NCBI GenBank assembly: GCA_947630375.1
Contig: CANRHH010000002.1
Coordinates: forward strand, 62,001 to 126,000
From: an uncultured Oscillospiraceae bacterium
Lineage (GTDB): Bacteria; Bacillota; Clostridia; Oscillospirales; Oscillospiraceae
Direction of reading: 5' to 3'
DNA length: 64,000 bases
Below the pieces are notes generated by a model. That model worked only from the letters and a program-made list of their open reading frames with translations, searched no databases and had not been told where the DNA came from. Of the stretch, positions 1-8,662 are shown in pieces (position 1 is the stretch's first letter; each line of letters starts with the position of its first letter). The translations under genes were made by a program, and so were the position numbers.

Positions 1-1
1 T

Positions 2-415
2 CCGAAGAGGTGGTTCCACCCGGAGCGGTTTCCCTACCGGAGCTATCCCTTTGAAGACGAGGGCCGGTTCTACAACAGGTTCAGGATCCATGTCTGGCAG
101 AACAAAGTCCCCGATATGAGCAGGATCCTCCCCAAGTGCATCCCGCCCAAGAGCCTGTCCGGCAATTTCCGGGAGCGGCTGCCGCGGATGCTGCAGGAGA
201 CCTGCGTGGCCGAACTGACCCACGCGCTACTCTGCCTGGCCGGCCTGTACTGTATCAGGCTGTGGCCCGGTGCCGGCGGGATCGTGATCGCGGGGATCAA
301 CATCTTCATCCTGAACATGCCCTTCATCCTGATCCAGCGGTACAACCGCCCGCGGCTGCTGAAACTGTACCGGGAGGTGAGCGCTCCCCGTGGAACGGCT
401 TCTATCATACCATAA
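2..415 (+). CDS. Glycosyl-diaponeurosporenoate acyltransferase-like protein (5' truncated)
   Basis: The reading frame is open from the first bases, so the start lies outside the window. The visible 137 residues begin PKRWFHPERFPYRSYPFED, followed by a stretch rich in Arg/Pro (SRILPKCIPPKS) and then two hydrophobic segments near the C-terminus. This resembles the CrtO family, which in staphyloxanthin synthesis acylates a glycosylated carotenoid; in Clostridia such genes usually sit beside lipid or glycolipid genes, as here (PAP2 and a diacylglycerol-type glycosyltransferase follow). No carotenoid genes are visible, so the substrate is probably another glycolipid. The family call rests on remembered motif similarity only. 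Confidence 0.6.
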   Translation, partial: PKRWFHPERFPYRSYPFEDEGRFYNRFRIHVWQNKVPDMSRILPKCIPPKSLSGNFRERLPRMLQETCVAELTHALLCLAGLYCIRLWPGAGGIVIAGINIFILNMPFILIQRYNRPRLLKLYREVSAPRGTASIIP

Positions 416-431
416 ATGTCCGAGGTATTCT

Positions 432-1136
432 ATGACAAGCAAGAAAATTTTTTCAAAGCCAATGGTCGATTACCGCAGGCTCCGCTTCAGCAACATCAAC
501 AGCGAGGAGTACCGGCATGTGTGGTATTTGCTGTATTGGCCGGTATACGGCCTGCTGTTCCTGTTCGTGGAGCGGTTCTATTCCGTGGGCAGCTACCATG
601 TGATGCACTGCCGGGCGGACGACTGGATCCCGTTTTGCGAGCTTTTTCTGATCCCGTATCTGCTCTGGTTCGTCTGCCTGGTGGGGATACACCTCTATAC
701 ACTGCTCTATGATATCCGGAATTTTAAGCGGATGATGCGCTTTATCATGATCACCTATTCTTTTGCGATCCTGGTATATCTGCTGTATCCGACCTGTCAG
801 GAGCTGCGCCCGGCCACGTTTGCGCGGGACAATCTGCTGACCCGGTTCATGGCGGCGTTCTATCGGTTCGACACCAACACCAACGTGTGCCCCTCGATCC
901 ATGTGATAGGGTCGCTGGCGGTCCTGTTTACGGCCCTCCACTGCCGGGGACTGGGCCCGGCGTCCAAAGCGGCGCTTGCCGTTCTGGCCTTTTTGATGTG
1001 TATCTCGACGGTTTTTCTGAAGCAGCACTCCCTGATCGACGTGGCGGCGGCCATCCCGGTCTGCCTGCTGGCCTATGTCTTCTGCTTTCATACCCCGGCC
1101 AGGCGAGCGAGGCTCCAGACGGTGGGGAGCGTATAG
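432..1136 (+). CDS. PAP2-family membrane phosphatase / phosphotransferase
   Basis: About 234 residues with roughly six hydrophobic segments. The PAP2 (lipid phosphate phosphatase/inositol-phosphorylceramide synthase-like) signature is visible in the C-terminal half: CPSIHV corresponds to the PSxH motif with its catalytic-site His, and FLKQHSLIDVAAA corresponds to the H-x3-D motif with the nucleophile His and its Asp. The family removes or transfers phosphate from lipid phosphates at the membrane surface. ATG 432 is preferred over an in-frame ATG at 390 because GAGG lies seven bases before it and the upstream codons overlap the previous gene. The next gene, a lipid glycosyltransferase, suggests a shared glycolipid pathway. 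Confidence 0.75.
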   Translation: MTSKKIFSKPMVDYRRLRFSNINSEEYRHVWYLLYWPVYGLLFLFVERFYSVGSYHVMHCRADDWIPFCELFLIPYLLWFVCLVGIHLYTLLYDIRNFKRMMRFIMITYSFAILVYLLYPTCQELRPATFARDNLLTRFMAAFYRFDTNTNVCPSIHVIGSLAVLFTALHCRGLGPASKAALAVLAFLMCISTVFLKQHSLIDVAAAIPVCLLAYVFCFHTPARRARLQTVGSV

Positions 1137-1181
1137 CGCGCCTTGCGCATGACAAAAACAGAGAAGAGAGGAAGAGCGTTT

Positions 1182-2312
1182 ATGCGTGTTTTGATCTTGA
1201 GCTGCAACACCGGCGAGGGGCATAACTCCTGTGCCAAGGCTTTGAAGGAGCTCTTTGACGGCAAAGGGCATTATTGCGTCATAGAGGACGCCCTTACCTT
1301 TATTTCCCCCTTTGCGTCCCGGGTGATCTCCCGGGGCCATACCCTGATCTACCGGTATTTTCCCGGCCTGTTTCGCCGGGGATACGCCTTTGCCGAAAAA
1401 CACCCGGCGACATATGGCGGCGGTTCTTTTCTGAACCGGTTTTTCTGCTCCGGCAGGCAGCGCCTCACAGAATATATCGATTCCGAGGATTTTGATGTGG
1501 TGATCTGTACCCATACCTTTGCCGGGATCATTTTGACCGGGGCGAAAAAGGCGTGCAAAACGGATTTTTACACCGCCTTTGTGGGGACGGATTATACATG
1601 CAGCCCCACCACGGAGATCTGCGACATGGATGTATACTTCATCCCCGACGGCGCGCTGAAAAAGGAATACACGGATTACGGCATCCCGGAGTCGAAGCTG
1701 ATCCCCAGCGGGATCCCCATACGGCAGATGTTTTATGAGGATATGGAGAAGGCTGCCGCCAAAACGGCGGAAGGGGTCGGCCGGACCCATAAACACCTGT
1801 TGGTCATGGGCGGGAGCATGGGCTGCGGCCGGCTGGACCGTCTTCTGGACCGGCTCTCGGACGCCCTGTGGGAGGATGAGGAGATCACCGTCATCTGCGG
1901 GACCAACCGGCATATGCGGAAAAAGCTCAGCAGAAGGTACCGCAAGACGCCGAACATCCACATCCGGGGATATGCCGCAGATGTCCCCTGCCTGATGGAC
2001 AGCGCGGATCTCTACCTGACAAAGCCCGGCGGCATCAGCGTGACCGAGGCCAAGCAAAAGCATCTCCCGATGATCTGCCTGAACGCGGTAGCTGGCTGTG
2101 AAGAATATAACTGCCGGTTTTTTGTGAATAAGGGCTGCGCGGTTTCAGACAATAATATAGCCGCTCTGTCCGAACAGTGCCTGGCTCTCCTGCGGGGCGA
2201 GGAGGAGCGCATGAAACTGGAACAGAACTATGATGCCCTGGAAAATAAAAATTCCGCCCAGGTTATTTATGACTATCTGACCGGCCGGGTGCTGCTGGGA
2301 GCGGCTGTCTGA
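1182..2312 (+). CDS. MGDG synthase/UgtP-type diacylglycerol glycosyltransferase
   Basis: About 376 residues. The N-terminus MRVLILSCNTGEGHNS matches the start of the MGDG-synthase N-domain, in which GEGH follows the first beta strand, and the C-terminal half has the GT28 nucleotide-sugar region (GGSMGCGRLDRL; DLYLTKPGGISVTEA, where KPGG is the usual donor-binding loop). Such enzymes add glucose or galactose from a UDP-sugar to diacylglycerol at the cytoplasmic face of the membrane. ATG 1182 follows GAGAGGAAGAG and gives the expected family N-terminus; an in-frame ATG at 1143 would add 13 charged residues. It probably forms an operon with the PAP2 gene and the downstream peptidase. Confidence 0.82.
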   Translation: MRVLILSCNTGEGHNSCAKALKELFDGKGHYCVIEDALTFISPFASRVISRGHTLIYRYFPGLFRRGYAFAEKHPATYGGGSFLNRFFCSGRQRLTEYIDSEDFDVVICTHTFAGIILTGAKKACKTDFYTAFVGTDYTCSPTTEICDMDVYFIPDGALKKEYTDYGIPESKLIPSGIPIRQMFYEDMEKAAAKTAEGVGRTHKHLLVMGGSMGCGRLDRLLDRLSDALWEDEEITVICGTNRHMRKKLSRRYRKTPNIHIRGYAADVPCLMDSADLYLTKPGGISVTEAKQKHLPMICLNAVAGCEEYNCRFFVNKGCAVSDNNIAALSEQCLALLRGEEERMKLEQNYDALENKNSAQVIYDYLTGRVLLGAAV

Positions 2313-2322
2313 CAGATCCTGT

Positions 2323-3552
2323 ATGAAAACAATGAGAGACTTTATAAAAGACGGCATCGAGACGGTCTGCGGCCGGTTCAAAGGTAGGGCGGCCGGCTCA
2401 AAAAGCGAGTATGCCTGCCAGAAATATTTTGCCCGGGAGCTTCAGAAATGGAGCGACCGCGTGGAAACAGAGGCGTTTCGGCTCCATCCGAAGGCGTTCT
2501 TAGGGTGGATCCTCCTCTGCGCGTCGGCGGAGCTGCTGGCGATCGTGCTTCTCTGGATCGGCGCAGTTTCAGGCCGGAAGGGCGTGCTGTGTACGGCGCT
2601 GCTGCTGACGGCGTTTTCTGCCTGCCTGGCGTGGTTCGAGTTTTTTCGGTACCGGGAATTTATTGATTTCCTGTTTCCGGCGGCCACCTCCCACAATGTG
2701 TATGCCGTCCGTGAGAGCGAGGAGGCCCCGAAACGGCGGATCATCTTCGGCGGCCATGCCGACGCGGCCTACGAGTTCACCTTTGTACGCAAAGCAAACG
2801 GCACGCTCTGCGTGCCGCTGATCGTGCTGTCCGTCACAGGGGTCATCTGCCTGCTGGCCGCCTCCGCCGTATCGACCGGCGCTGCCTGGAAAAAATCCTC
2901 CCTCTCCAGAAGGATCCGGACCGGGGCGGCCATCGTGGCGACAGCCTTCGCGCCGGTATTCGTGCTGTTTTTGTTTTTCACCAACTGGAAGTGCGTCACC
3001 GACGGAGCCAATGACAACCTTTCGGCCTGCTACGCGGCGTTTGCCGTGATGCGGCACCTGGAAGAGCACAGGATCCGCTTTAAAAACACGGAGGTCTGCT
3101 GCCTGATCACCGGCTCCGAAGAGGCCGGGCTCCGCGGCGCGAAGGCCTTCGCCAAAAGACACCGGCAGGAGCTGACCGAGGTGGAGACCGTTTTTATCGC
3201 CATGGATACCCTGCGGGAGACCGGCCAATTGCAGGTATACACGAACGGCATGCTCGGTATGCAGAGATCCAGCGAAGCCGTGGGGGACCTGGTCTTAAGG
3301 GCGGCTCGGGATTGCGGGGCGGAGCTCAGGCTGGCCAAGCCCTATCCCGGGGCGGTGGACTCCGACGCGTTTGCCCAGGCCGGGCTGCTCGCCTGCGGGC
3401 TGTGCGGCGTGGACCATGATCCGAAGCCCTATTACCACACCCGGCTGGATACCGCAGATAACATAGACCCTGACTGTATCGAGCTGTGCGCGCGGATCTG
3501 CCTGCGCGCCGCGGAACTTTACGACCGGCGGGGGATAGGGGAGCGGGCCTGA
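2323..3552 (+). CDS. Membrane-associated M28-family metallopeptidase
   Basis: About 409 residues. Zinc-peptidase residues of family M28 are in the right order: GGHAD (His145), TDGANDN (Asp227), GSEEAG (Glu266 catalytic, Glu267), VDSDAF and a late YYHTRLDT His. Two hydrophobic hairpins (about residues 58-105 and 163-220) are inserted around the first catalytic strand, so the enzyme is probably anchored in the membrane. Family members are aminopeptidases; the substrate cannot be read from sequence. It starts 10 bases after the glycosyltransferase stop. The ribosome site is weak, and ATG 2332 is a possible alternative start. Confidence 0.8.
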   Translation: MKTMRDFIKDGIETVCGRFKGRAAGSKSEYACQKYFARELQKWSDRVETEAFRLHPKAFLGWILLCASAELLAIVLLWIGAVSGRKGVLCTALLLTAFSACLAWFEFFRYREFIDFLFPAATSHNVYAVRESEEAPKRRIIFGGHADAAYEFTFVRKANGTLCVPLIVLSVTGVICLLAASAVSTGAAWKKSSLSRRIRTGAAIVATAFAPVFVLFLFFTNWKCVTDGANDNLSACYAAFAVMRHLEEHRIRFKNTEVCCLITGSEEAGLRGAKAFAKRHRQELTEVETVFIAMDTLRETGQLQVYTNGMLGMQRSSEAVGDLVLRAARDCGAELRLAKPYPGAVDSDAFAQAGLLACGLCGVDHDPKPYYHTRLDTADNIDPDCIELCARICLRAAELYDRRGIGERA

Positions 3553-3669
3553 GTCCCGGAGGAGAGACCGTTTAGCAAAAATTGCATCTTTTTTCTTGCA
3601 TATCTCCGCGGCAGACGCAAAAGATAAGCACGGGCAAAAACCCAATTCGAGAAAAAGGAGATGCAAACT
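3553..3669 (+). promoter_or_regulatory. Leader region of the SASP gene
   Basis: Spacer between the M28 gene and the SASP start. An AAAAAGGAG ribosome site (3652-3660) lies about nine bases before ATG 3670. A forespore sigma-G promoter is expected here from what is known of SASP genes, but I could not identify convincing -35 and -10 boxes; the A/T-rich stretch around 3573-3605 is the likeliest place. Confidence 0.35.
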
Positions 3670-3933
3670 ATGTCTACCAGAAACAGCAATCATCTTGTGA
3701 ACCCCTCCGCTCGCGACGCGATGGATAAGTTCAAGATGGAGGCCGCCTCTGAGGTTGGCGTGAACCTGAAGAACGGTTACAACGGCGATCTGACCAGCCG
3801 CCAGGCCGGTTCCATCGGTGGCCAGATGGTCAAGAAGATGACTACCATACGATTTACGAGTTTCCACCGAAATGACCGCACCGCCATGGGGCACGATACC
3901 GAGGTAAAATACATATCTTTGATTACTGTTTAA
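3670..3933 (+). CDS. Alpha/beta-type small acid-soluble spore protein, 3' end replaced by mobile-element DNA
   Basis: Residues 1-57 are a standard alpha/beta SASP: SARDAMDKFKMEAASEVGV, then DLTSRQAGSIGGQMVKKM. These proteins coat spore DNA and protect it from UV and depurination; the GGQMVKKM helix is one of the two DNA-binding segments. At codon 57 (base 3840) the family sequence stops and 30 unrelated residues (TTIRFTSFHRNDRTAMG...) follow. The missing tail, IESYENGMK plus TAA, is found at 30,493-30,521 as the end of the serine recombinase. So the gene was split by integration and now encodes a 66-residue SASP minus its last nine residues plus an element-encoded tail. Whether the chimera still binds DNA is unknown. 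ATG 3670 fits the family start and the ribosome site; ATG 3661 is too close to it. Confidence 0.85.
   Translation: MSTRNSNHLVNPSARDAMDKFKMEAASEVGVNLKNGYNGDLTSRQAGSIGGQMVKKMTTIRFTSFHRNDRTAMGHDTEVKYISLITV
3830..3841. other. attL core of the SASP-inserted element
   Basis: TCAAGAAGATGA inside the SASP gene, encoding the second half of QMVKKM. Family-like SASP sequence is to the left and unrelated coding sequence to the right. The same 12 bases recur at 30,481. Recombination could have occurred anywhere in this shared block; large serine recombinases normally exchange at a central dinucleotide. Confidence 0.85.
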
Positions 3934-3945
3934 GGGGGATTTTGA

Positions 3946-4191
3946 ATGAAACAGTTGATTTCCTGCACTTATAGCATGGATACGCTTTGCGTGGAATTGC
4001 TCTTTTCTGACCGCACCCGAATCGCCATTGATACTGTCGCCGTCGAGAACGAGTTCGCCGCCAATCTGTACCAGCGCTCAGAGCTGGACTGGCTGCTCTA
4101 CAACAAGCCGCTGGAATACGCCCAGCTTGTCCTGGGCGGCGGGCTAGAGGAGTATATACGAGAGGTACCAGAGCACAGGCTGGCGAATTAA
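3946..4191 (+). CDS. Small conserved protein of clostridial mobile elements (DUF6061-like)
   Basis: About 81 residues, starting after GGGGG with ATG 3946. The pattern (short N-terminal strand, SDRTRIAIDTVAVENE, then YQRSELDWLLYNKPLEYAQLVL) resembles a short family of unknown function, DUF6061, that I recall near recombinases and integrative elements in Clostridia. No catalytic motif is visible. In the excised circle it would lie immediately downstream of the recombinase, because attL and attR rejoin, so it may share the recombinase transcript. The family name is from memory and unverified. Confidence 0.55.
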   Translation: MKQLISCTYSMDTLCVELLFSDRTRIAIDTVAVENEFAANLYQRSELDWLLYNKPLEYAQLVLGGGLEEYIREVPEHRLAN

Positions 4192-4204
4192 GAACGTTGA
4201 AGAA

Positions 4205-4244
4205 CACCTTGTTGGCGAAATAATACCAGCAAGGTGCGTTTTTT
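4205..4244 (+). terminator. Rho-independent terminator after the small element gene
   Basis: CACCTTGTTGG (4205-4215) pairs with CCAGCAAGGTG (4226-4236) through one G-T pair; a run of T follows (CGTTTTTT). It sits 14 bases after the stop of the gene at 3946. Confidence 0.8.
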
Positions 4245-4309
4245 ATCGTAAGCGCTAAATAAGGACCCGCCTACCCAAAAAGGGAAAAAATGAGAAAATC
4301 TCCAGTAGA

Positions 4310-4619
4310 CTCTAACGAACTACTATGTGGCCTGCGAGTATACGGACCTGCGGCTTGGGATTGACGGTCTGGCAGCGCTTGTCATGACCCAATACGGCAG
4401 GAACTACAGGAGGACAGCCTGTTTCTGTTTTGTGGCCGGCGAACGGACAGGATCAAGGCTCTGTACTGGGCTGGAGACGGATATGTGCTGCTATACAAGC
4501 GATTGAGCAACGGACGGTTCCAATGGCCGCGTAGTGAGCAGGAGCTTATGAATAATATCCGAAATGCGGCAGAGGAGGTCATCTTCCAGGAACTGATTTA
4601 TGGGGAGAATGCCGTATGA
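4310..4619 (+). pseudogene. IS66-family tnpB (ORF2) remnant, frameshifted
   Basis: Two frames together give the TnpB pattern of IS66 elements: first EYTDLRLGIDGLAALV and TQYG, then after a frameshift near 4,400 DSLFLFCGRRTDRIKALYW, GDGYVLLYKRL and GRFQWPR. TnpB is a short accessory transposition protein of IS66 insertion sequences. No tnpA, no large transposase (tnpC) and no clear terminal repeats are nearby, so this is a relic. Its stop TGA overlaps the ATG of the following gene (ATGA), as if the two were once coupled. Confidence 0.75.
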
Positions 4620-4882
4620 ACCTTCTGGAAGAATTTTGGTATGGCAACATTGAACCGACTGAATATGACACAAACGCCTGCGAGGAATATAGGGAAGTGT
4701 TTCGCCTGATTACCCAAAACGAAGAAAAGCATCAGGCTACCATGACGGATGAGCAGAAGGAGCTGTTCTCTCAGTATACGGACGCTGTTCGTGAATATCA
4801 GACTATGGCAGAGTGTCTGCTGTTCCAGAACTGCTTCAGGCTCGGTGCCAGGATGATACTGGAGATTATGCAAGACAGATAG
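4616..4882 (+). CDS. Small helical protein (DUF6809-like)
   Basis: About 88 residues, predicted all-helical, starting MNLLEEFWYGNIEPTEY with two later helices (EYREVFRLITQNEEKHQ; YTDAVREYQTMAECLLFQNCFRLGARM). It resembles the DUF6809 family, small proteins of unknown function common in clostridial mobile regions, often beside IS66 genes. The start ATG overlaps the stop of the tnpB relic. It has no visible role in the neighbouring defence genes. The family name is remembered and unverified. Confidence 0.55.
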   Translation: MNLLEEFWYGNIEPTEYDTNACEEYREVFRLITQNEEKHQATMTDEQKELFSQYTDAVREYQTMAECLLFQNCFRLGARMILEIMQDR

Positions 4883-4934
4883 TTCTTAAACGACAGCACC
4901 TGTTGATCATAGTCAATCAACGGGTGCTGCTATG

Positions 4935-6677
4935 TTATTGGTTCGCTTCAAGATATTGACCATAGGTATAAATATTTTCAGCTCCAACCAAATCAACCAG
5001 AAAAGCTCTAAATGAAGCATCTATTGGTACGGACACAAAGAAAAATAATCTTTTTCTTGGTCTTGAACAACACACATAAAACAGATTTCGATTCCTTTCA
5101 AAGGAAGTCTGCTTCCCATTTGGTATAGGGGTACGTCCTGTTATCATCGGCGCATAGGTTTCAAATTGATATTGATTCCATCCTTTACTGATAACAAAGA
5201 CAACATTATCGTATTCCTCGCCCTTAACGCCGTGATCCGTCGAAAATTCTGCTTCAGGATATAGAAATTCAATTGCGGCCCGAAATTGGTTGTAATCCAA
5301 ATCTAAAACATCACGGATTGTTGCATCCAAGCCATAGAGCGTATTAGGAGCATCAAAATACAGATGATAGTATCCATCAATCAATGATGGAACAGGAACC
5401 AACTTTGTCTCTACGATGGTATTAATAACATCAATGGCTTTTCCATCACGAGCTTTCTTTAGTTGCGCTTCAAACTCTTTCCACTTCATCTTCTCAGATT
5501 TTTTTGTGATAGGATAACGCCTAATTCCAAGCGTATCAAACAGAAGCTGCATATTTGATGTGCTGAGTGCTTCGTATATCGGTTCAACGGTATTCATGAA
5601 GAACAGCAAAAATGGATCTTGTTTATCTCGAAGTCCATCATCAATAATAGCTAATAGCTGCTCATATCCTTGCTGAGTGGCCAGAACTTTATGAGTTATC
5701 ATCAAAATCTTTAAATTTTCATCCTTTGGCACATTTTTCTTAATGCATTCTGAAAGTTGGTACAGTCTGGATTTCAGTTCTTCTGCTGGGAGATCGTCTT
5801 TGAATGTGCGATCTAATCGACGTACTCCGGAAAAATCATCGCAGGTTACAACAACTACTTCGCCTTCGAAATTATCTATTGCAGATTGTTGTGGCAAATC
5901 TGGGCGAATTTCATTCAAGAGATTCACAATTCTGGGGGCTGATCTAAAGTTTGAGCCTTTTTTGATTTCTACAAGATTGCTATGCTCTATCGCACCGCAG
6001 GCATTATTGCTTTGGTAAATAGTTTGCCACGCATCTCCGAAAAAGCCAAATTGTGGTCCTATTCCTTCAGCAATAAAGAAGTTTACAAAACGTGTGATAA
6101 TCGGCTTATAGGAATCCTGGTATTCATCAATTAAAATCAAAGGGTAATTGTCAGAGAAAACACGACGGAATTTTGCATTATCCAACAGAGTACAGAAAAG
6201 TTTCAAAACATCATTATGGTGCAAGTAATGTACTCCTTGGGACACATAACGGTGTCCTAAGGTATAACGAATCTCCAATACCTTGCTGAAGTCTGTTTCC
6301 GTCGGTGTTAACGACTCATCGTTATCGATAATGCGCATAAGAGTACTTTGGTACTGCTTGATTGCACTCCAAGCAAAGGAATGAATTGTCGACGGAAGAA
6401 TAAATGAATCTTGGGATAACCTCTCTGCGATTACATCAACAGCTGCATTTGTATATGTAATACATATTACATTTTGTTTTTTTCGGCGATAATCCTTCCA
6501 CTTATTTGCTTGAATCCATTCGATAACACGGTTTAGTGAGTAGGTTTTTCCAGAGCCAGCGCCTGCTTCCACACGAAAGCTACGCCCAGCCTTGAGTGTA
6601 GCAATAATTTGTTCGTCGACCTTGTCTGCTTCTGCTTTAGCTATTTCATAATTTGAAAGGTCGCAATTCTTGGACAA
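4935..6677 (-). CDS. gajB: Gabija protein GajB, UvrD/SF1 helicase-like
   Basis: 580 residues with SF1A helicase motifs in order: Walker A AGAGSGKT (38-45), motif Ia ITYTNAA, Walker B DEYQD (184-188), FGDAWQTIY (motif III), a motif V-like STDHGVKGEEYDNV and motif VI NLFYVCCSRPRKRL. It follows gajA by 14 bases on the same strand. In Gabija, GajB is proposed to bind DNA ends and help activate the GajA nuclease, causing phage-triggered nucleotide depletion and DNA cleavage. Translation starts at TTG 6677, since GGAGG lies nine bases upstream and no ATG fits. It is somewhat longer than described GajB proteins, which I recall at about 500 residues. Confidence 0.82.
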   Translation of the reverse strand: MSKNCDLSNYEIAKAEADKVDEQIIATLKAGRSFRVEAGAGSGKTYSLNRVIEWIQANKWKDYRRKKQNVICITYTNAAVDVIAERLSQDSFILPSTIHSFAWSAIKQYQSTLMRIIDNDESLTPTETDFSKVLEIRYTLGHRYVSQGVHYLHHNDVLKLFCTLLDNAKFRRVFSDNYPLILIDEYQDSYKPIITRFVNFFIAEGIGPQFGFFGDAWQTIYQSNNACGAIEHSNLVEIKKGSNFRSAPRIVNLLNEIRPDLPQQSAIDNFEGEVVVVTCDDFSGVRRLDRTFKDDLPAEELKSRLYQLSECIKKNVPKDENLKILMITHKVLATQQGYEQLLAIIDDGLRDKQDPFLLFFMNTVEPIYEALSTSNMQLLFDTLGIRRYPITKKSEKMKWKEFEAQLKKARDGKAIDVINTIVETKLVPVPSLIDGYYHLYFDAPNTLYGLDATIRDVLDLDYNQFRAAIEFLYPEAEFSTDHGVKGEEYDNVVFVISKGWNQYQFETYAPMITGRTPIPNGKQTSFERNRNLFYVCCSRPRKRLFFFVSVPIDASFRAFLVDLVGAENIYTYGQYLEANQ

Positions 6678-6691
6678 TTCTCAACACCTCC

Positions 6692-8662
6692 TTACTCAAG
6701 TACTCGTTGCTTATTAAGCCAGATCAAACCATTTTTAATATATTGGGGAATAGAATAGTTGGGGTTATTGCAAATCAGGTTCAGTGCAAAGTCAGTCTTG
6801 CTTTTCTCGGTAAACTCCAAGTCTTCTTCCGCAACAGGTTCCACGAGTCCATAATGATTACGATTCACATTCATTACAGCTTCTTCCAGGGATCTGCCGC
6901 ATATCCCATTTTCCAAAGTTTGATATTCGATATGACATTTCCCCAAAGTCTTTTCCGCATCTGTTGCTGAGGTAATATCAGCAAGTGAAATCATATCTTT
7001 GCTATTCTGCGGAATACCCTTAATTTCACGCATCCACCATTTTATCGTTGCATTGGAGGTGGTCTTACCTTTGCTGACAACTGCCTTTGTTCTGCCATCT
7101 ATCATAGAATCTATATCTGTAAGAATTAAGCAAGGTAAGCCAAGGAAGTCTGCAAAAGGTATGAATTTATATGCGTATGCCCCTCCAATTTCAATCAAAG
7201 CATAATACTGTGCAGGCAGTTTATACTTTTCTGAATCAAACAGTTTTTCTTTCTCACATTTTTCTATAATGTCCGGCAACATCAGCCGCTCTGAAGCACC
7301 TTCAACAAAAATAATTTTATCTGCAAAGAACAAATCGCATCTGCTAAGCGTAAGGTATTTCTTGATGAAATCCATATTGTCGGCATTTTCTTTAGCAAAA
7401 ACATCAAGGTTCTTATATACAACTCCAGATTTGGATTTTTGTGCATATCGGATTTTTGAAAAATCCATAGTATTTGCTATATGTGCAGAGTGTGTAGTTA
7501 AAAACGTCTGGATATGAATGGTTGTAATTTTTGCAAGAAAGTTTTCTAAATGTTCAGCAAACGCATGTTGCATTTGAGGATGCATATGTGACTCTGGTTC
7601 TTCAATAAACAACAACGGAATGCAGGCTTCTCCCTTCTTCTCAACATCTCGTGCAAACGCAGCTAAGAGGAATTCCATTTTAATTAAATTCTTGTATCCG
7701 AGTCCATTATGAGAGCTGGGCAGGCGTTCGTCTCCGGTGCCAGAGTGATATGAAAGATGTGTCTGGTTTTTTATCTGATCGTCGATCTTTAACTCAGTAA
7801 TAACGCCAAGCTGTAATTCTTCAACATTAGGATAGCCAAAACCAACTGCTTTGTTAACCAAGTCACTGAGTATTCGATCGCTTTCTTTTTGCACATTTTT
7901 GTTTGCACTATCAACTACTGAGCGGAGCTCCTTGACCTTTTCCGCTATGTCCGGAGTCAATTCTTCCTCGTTCAAACTGAAATACTCTGAAATCAATGAA
8001 CTAAGGGACTCATTCTTTTGAGTACCATCTTCGCCAAGTATGCGTTCTGCAGGAATCGGATAATAAGGAAAAAGGTCTTCAAGTTCTCTGTGGTTCTTAA
8101 CTTGCCGATCTTCTAAATTCTTCGGATTAACCGCATAGATGGTTAATCCAAACAACTTCGTAAAATTGCTTACAAGTACATCATGCATTTCCTCTGTTTT
8201 GGGATTAAACTTGCCCTCGCTATAGCAACTATCCTTAAACAGTTCCCACAGTTTGTTTTCGTCAATTTTCAACTGATATTCCACCCGAATTAACGCTGTA
8301 GTAGTATCAACGTCAACATCGATAATGAAAGGCGATAACGCTCCCAATTTTACATTCGGATCATCCAATGAATAATCAACTAAAAATTCTATAGAAATAG
8401 TTTCTATATTTTTGCAGAGATCCTCATAACTCAACTTTTTCTCCATGAACTGCAAAAACAAGTTGTGGAGACCTTTTCTCTTTGACAGAGGATAATCATT
8501 GTAAGAAAAATCGCTACCTTGCAGCACAGTATTGATGCAGCTACTACAGGAAGTCTTGGCGGTATTGTTCCTACCAACAATGAGAGTTGTTTTTGCATCG
8601 ACATCCAGTTTAGCATCAATAAGCAATCTATAATTTTTGATTCTAATTTCTGATAATTGCAT
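6692..8662 (-). CDS. gajA: Gabija protein GajA, OLD-family ATPase-TOPRIM nuclease
   Basis: 656 residues. The N-terminal ABC-type ATPase has P-loop GRNNTAKTS (30-38; Ala replaces the usual second Gly), a signature-like SSHNGLGYKN (316-325) and Walker B LLFIEEPESHMHP (350-362) with switch His TTHSAH. A C-terminal TOPRIM domain follows, with IIFVEGASE (catalytic Glu454) and TDIDS (Asp516, Asp518). This is the class 2 OLD architecture, which is paired with a UvrD-like helicase in Gabija. GajA forms an assembly that nicks DNA when ATP/dNTP levels fall. GGAGG precedes ATG 8662. The pair is AT-rich relative to the chromosome, which suggests horizontal origin. Confidence 0.85.
   Translation of the reverse strand: MQLSEIRIKNYRLLIDAKLDVDAKTTLIVGRNNTAKTSCSSCINTVLQGSDFSYNDYPLSKRKGLHNLFLQFMEKKLSYEDLCKNIETISIEFLVDYSLDDPNVKLGALSPFIIDVDVDTTTALIRVEYQLKIDENKLWELFKDSCYSEGKFNPKTEEMHDVLVSNFTKLFGLTIYAVNPKNLEDRQVKNHRELEDLFPYYPIPAERILGEDGTQKNESLSSLISEYFSLNEEELTPDIAEKVKELRSVVDSANKNVQKESDRILSDLVNKAVGFGYPNVEELQLGVITELKIDDQIKNQTHLSYHSGTGDERLPSSHNGLGYKNLIKMEFLLAAFARDVEKKGEACIPLLFIEEPESHMHPQMQHAFAEHLENFLAKITTIHIQTFLTTHSAHIANTMDFSKIRYAQKSKSGVVYKNLDVFAKENADNMDFIKKYLTLSRCDLFFADKIIFVEGASERLMLPDIIEKCEKEKLFDSEKYKLPAQYYALIEIGGAYAYKFIPFADFLGLPCLILTDIDSMIDGRTKAVVSKGKTTSNATIKWWMREIKGIPQNSKDMISLADITSATDAEKTLGKCHIEYQTLENGICGRSLEEAVMNVNRNHYGLVEPVAEEDLEFTEKSKTDFALNLICNNPNYSIPQYIKNGLIWLNKQRVLE

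Noticed and set aside
453..2063. 536-codon minus-strand open frame
   Set aside because: It runs antisense to the PAP2 and glycosyltransferase genes, has no ribosome site and a His/Gln/Arg-rich composition typical of GC-rich antisense frames.
4935..8662. Retron- or PARIS-type OLD nuclease system
   Set aside because: No reverse transcriptase or DUF4435 partner lies nearby; an OLD-TOPRIM protein followed by a UvrD-like helicase is the Gabija pattern.
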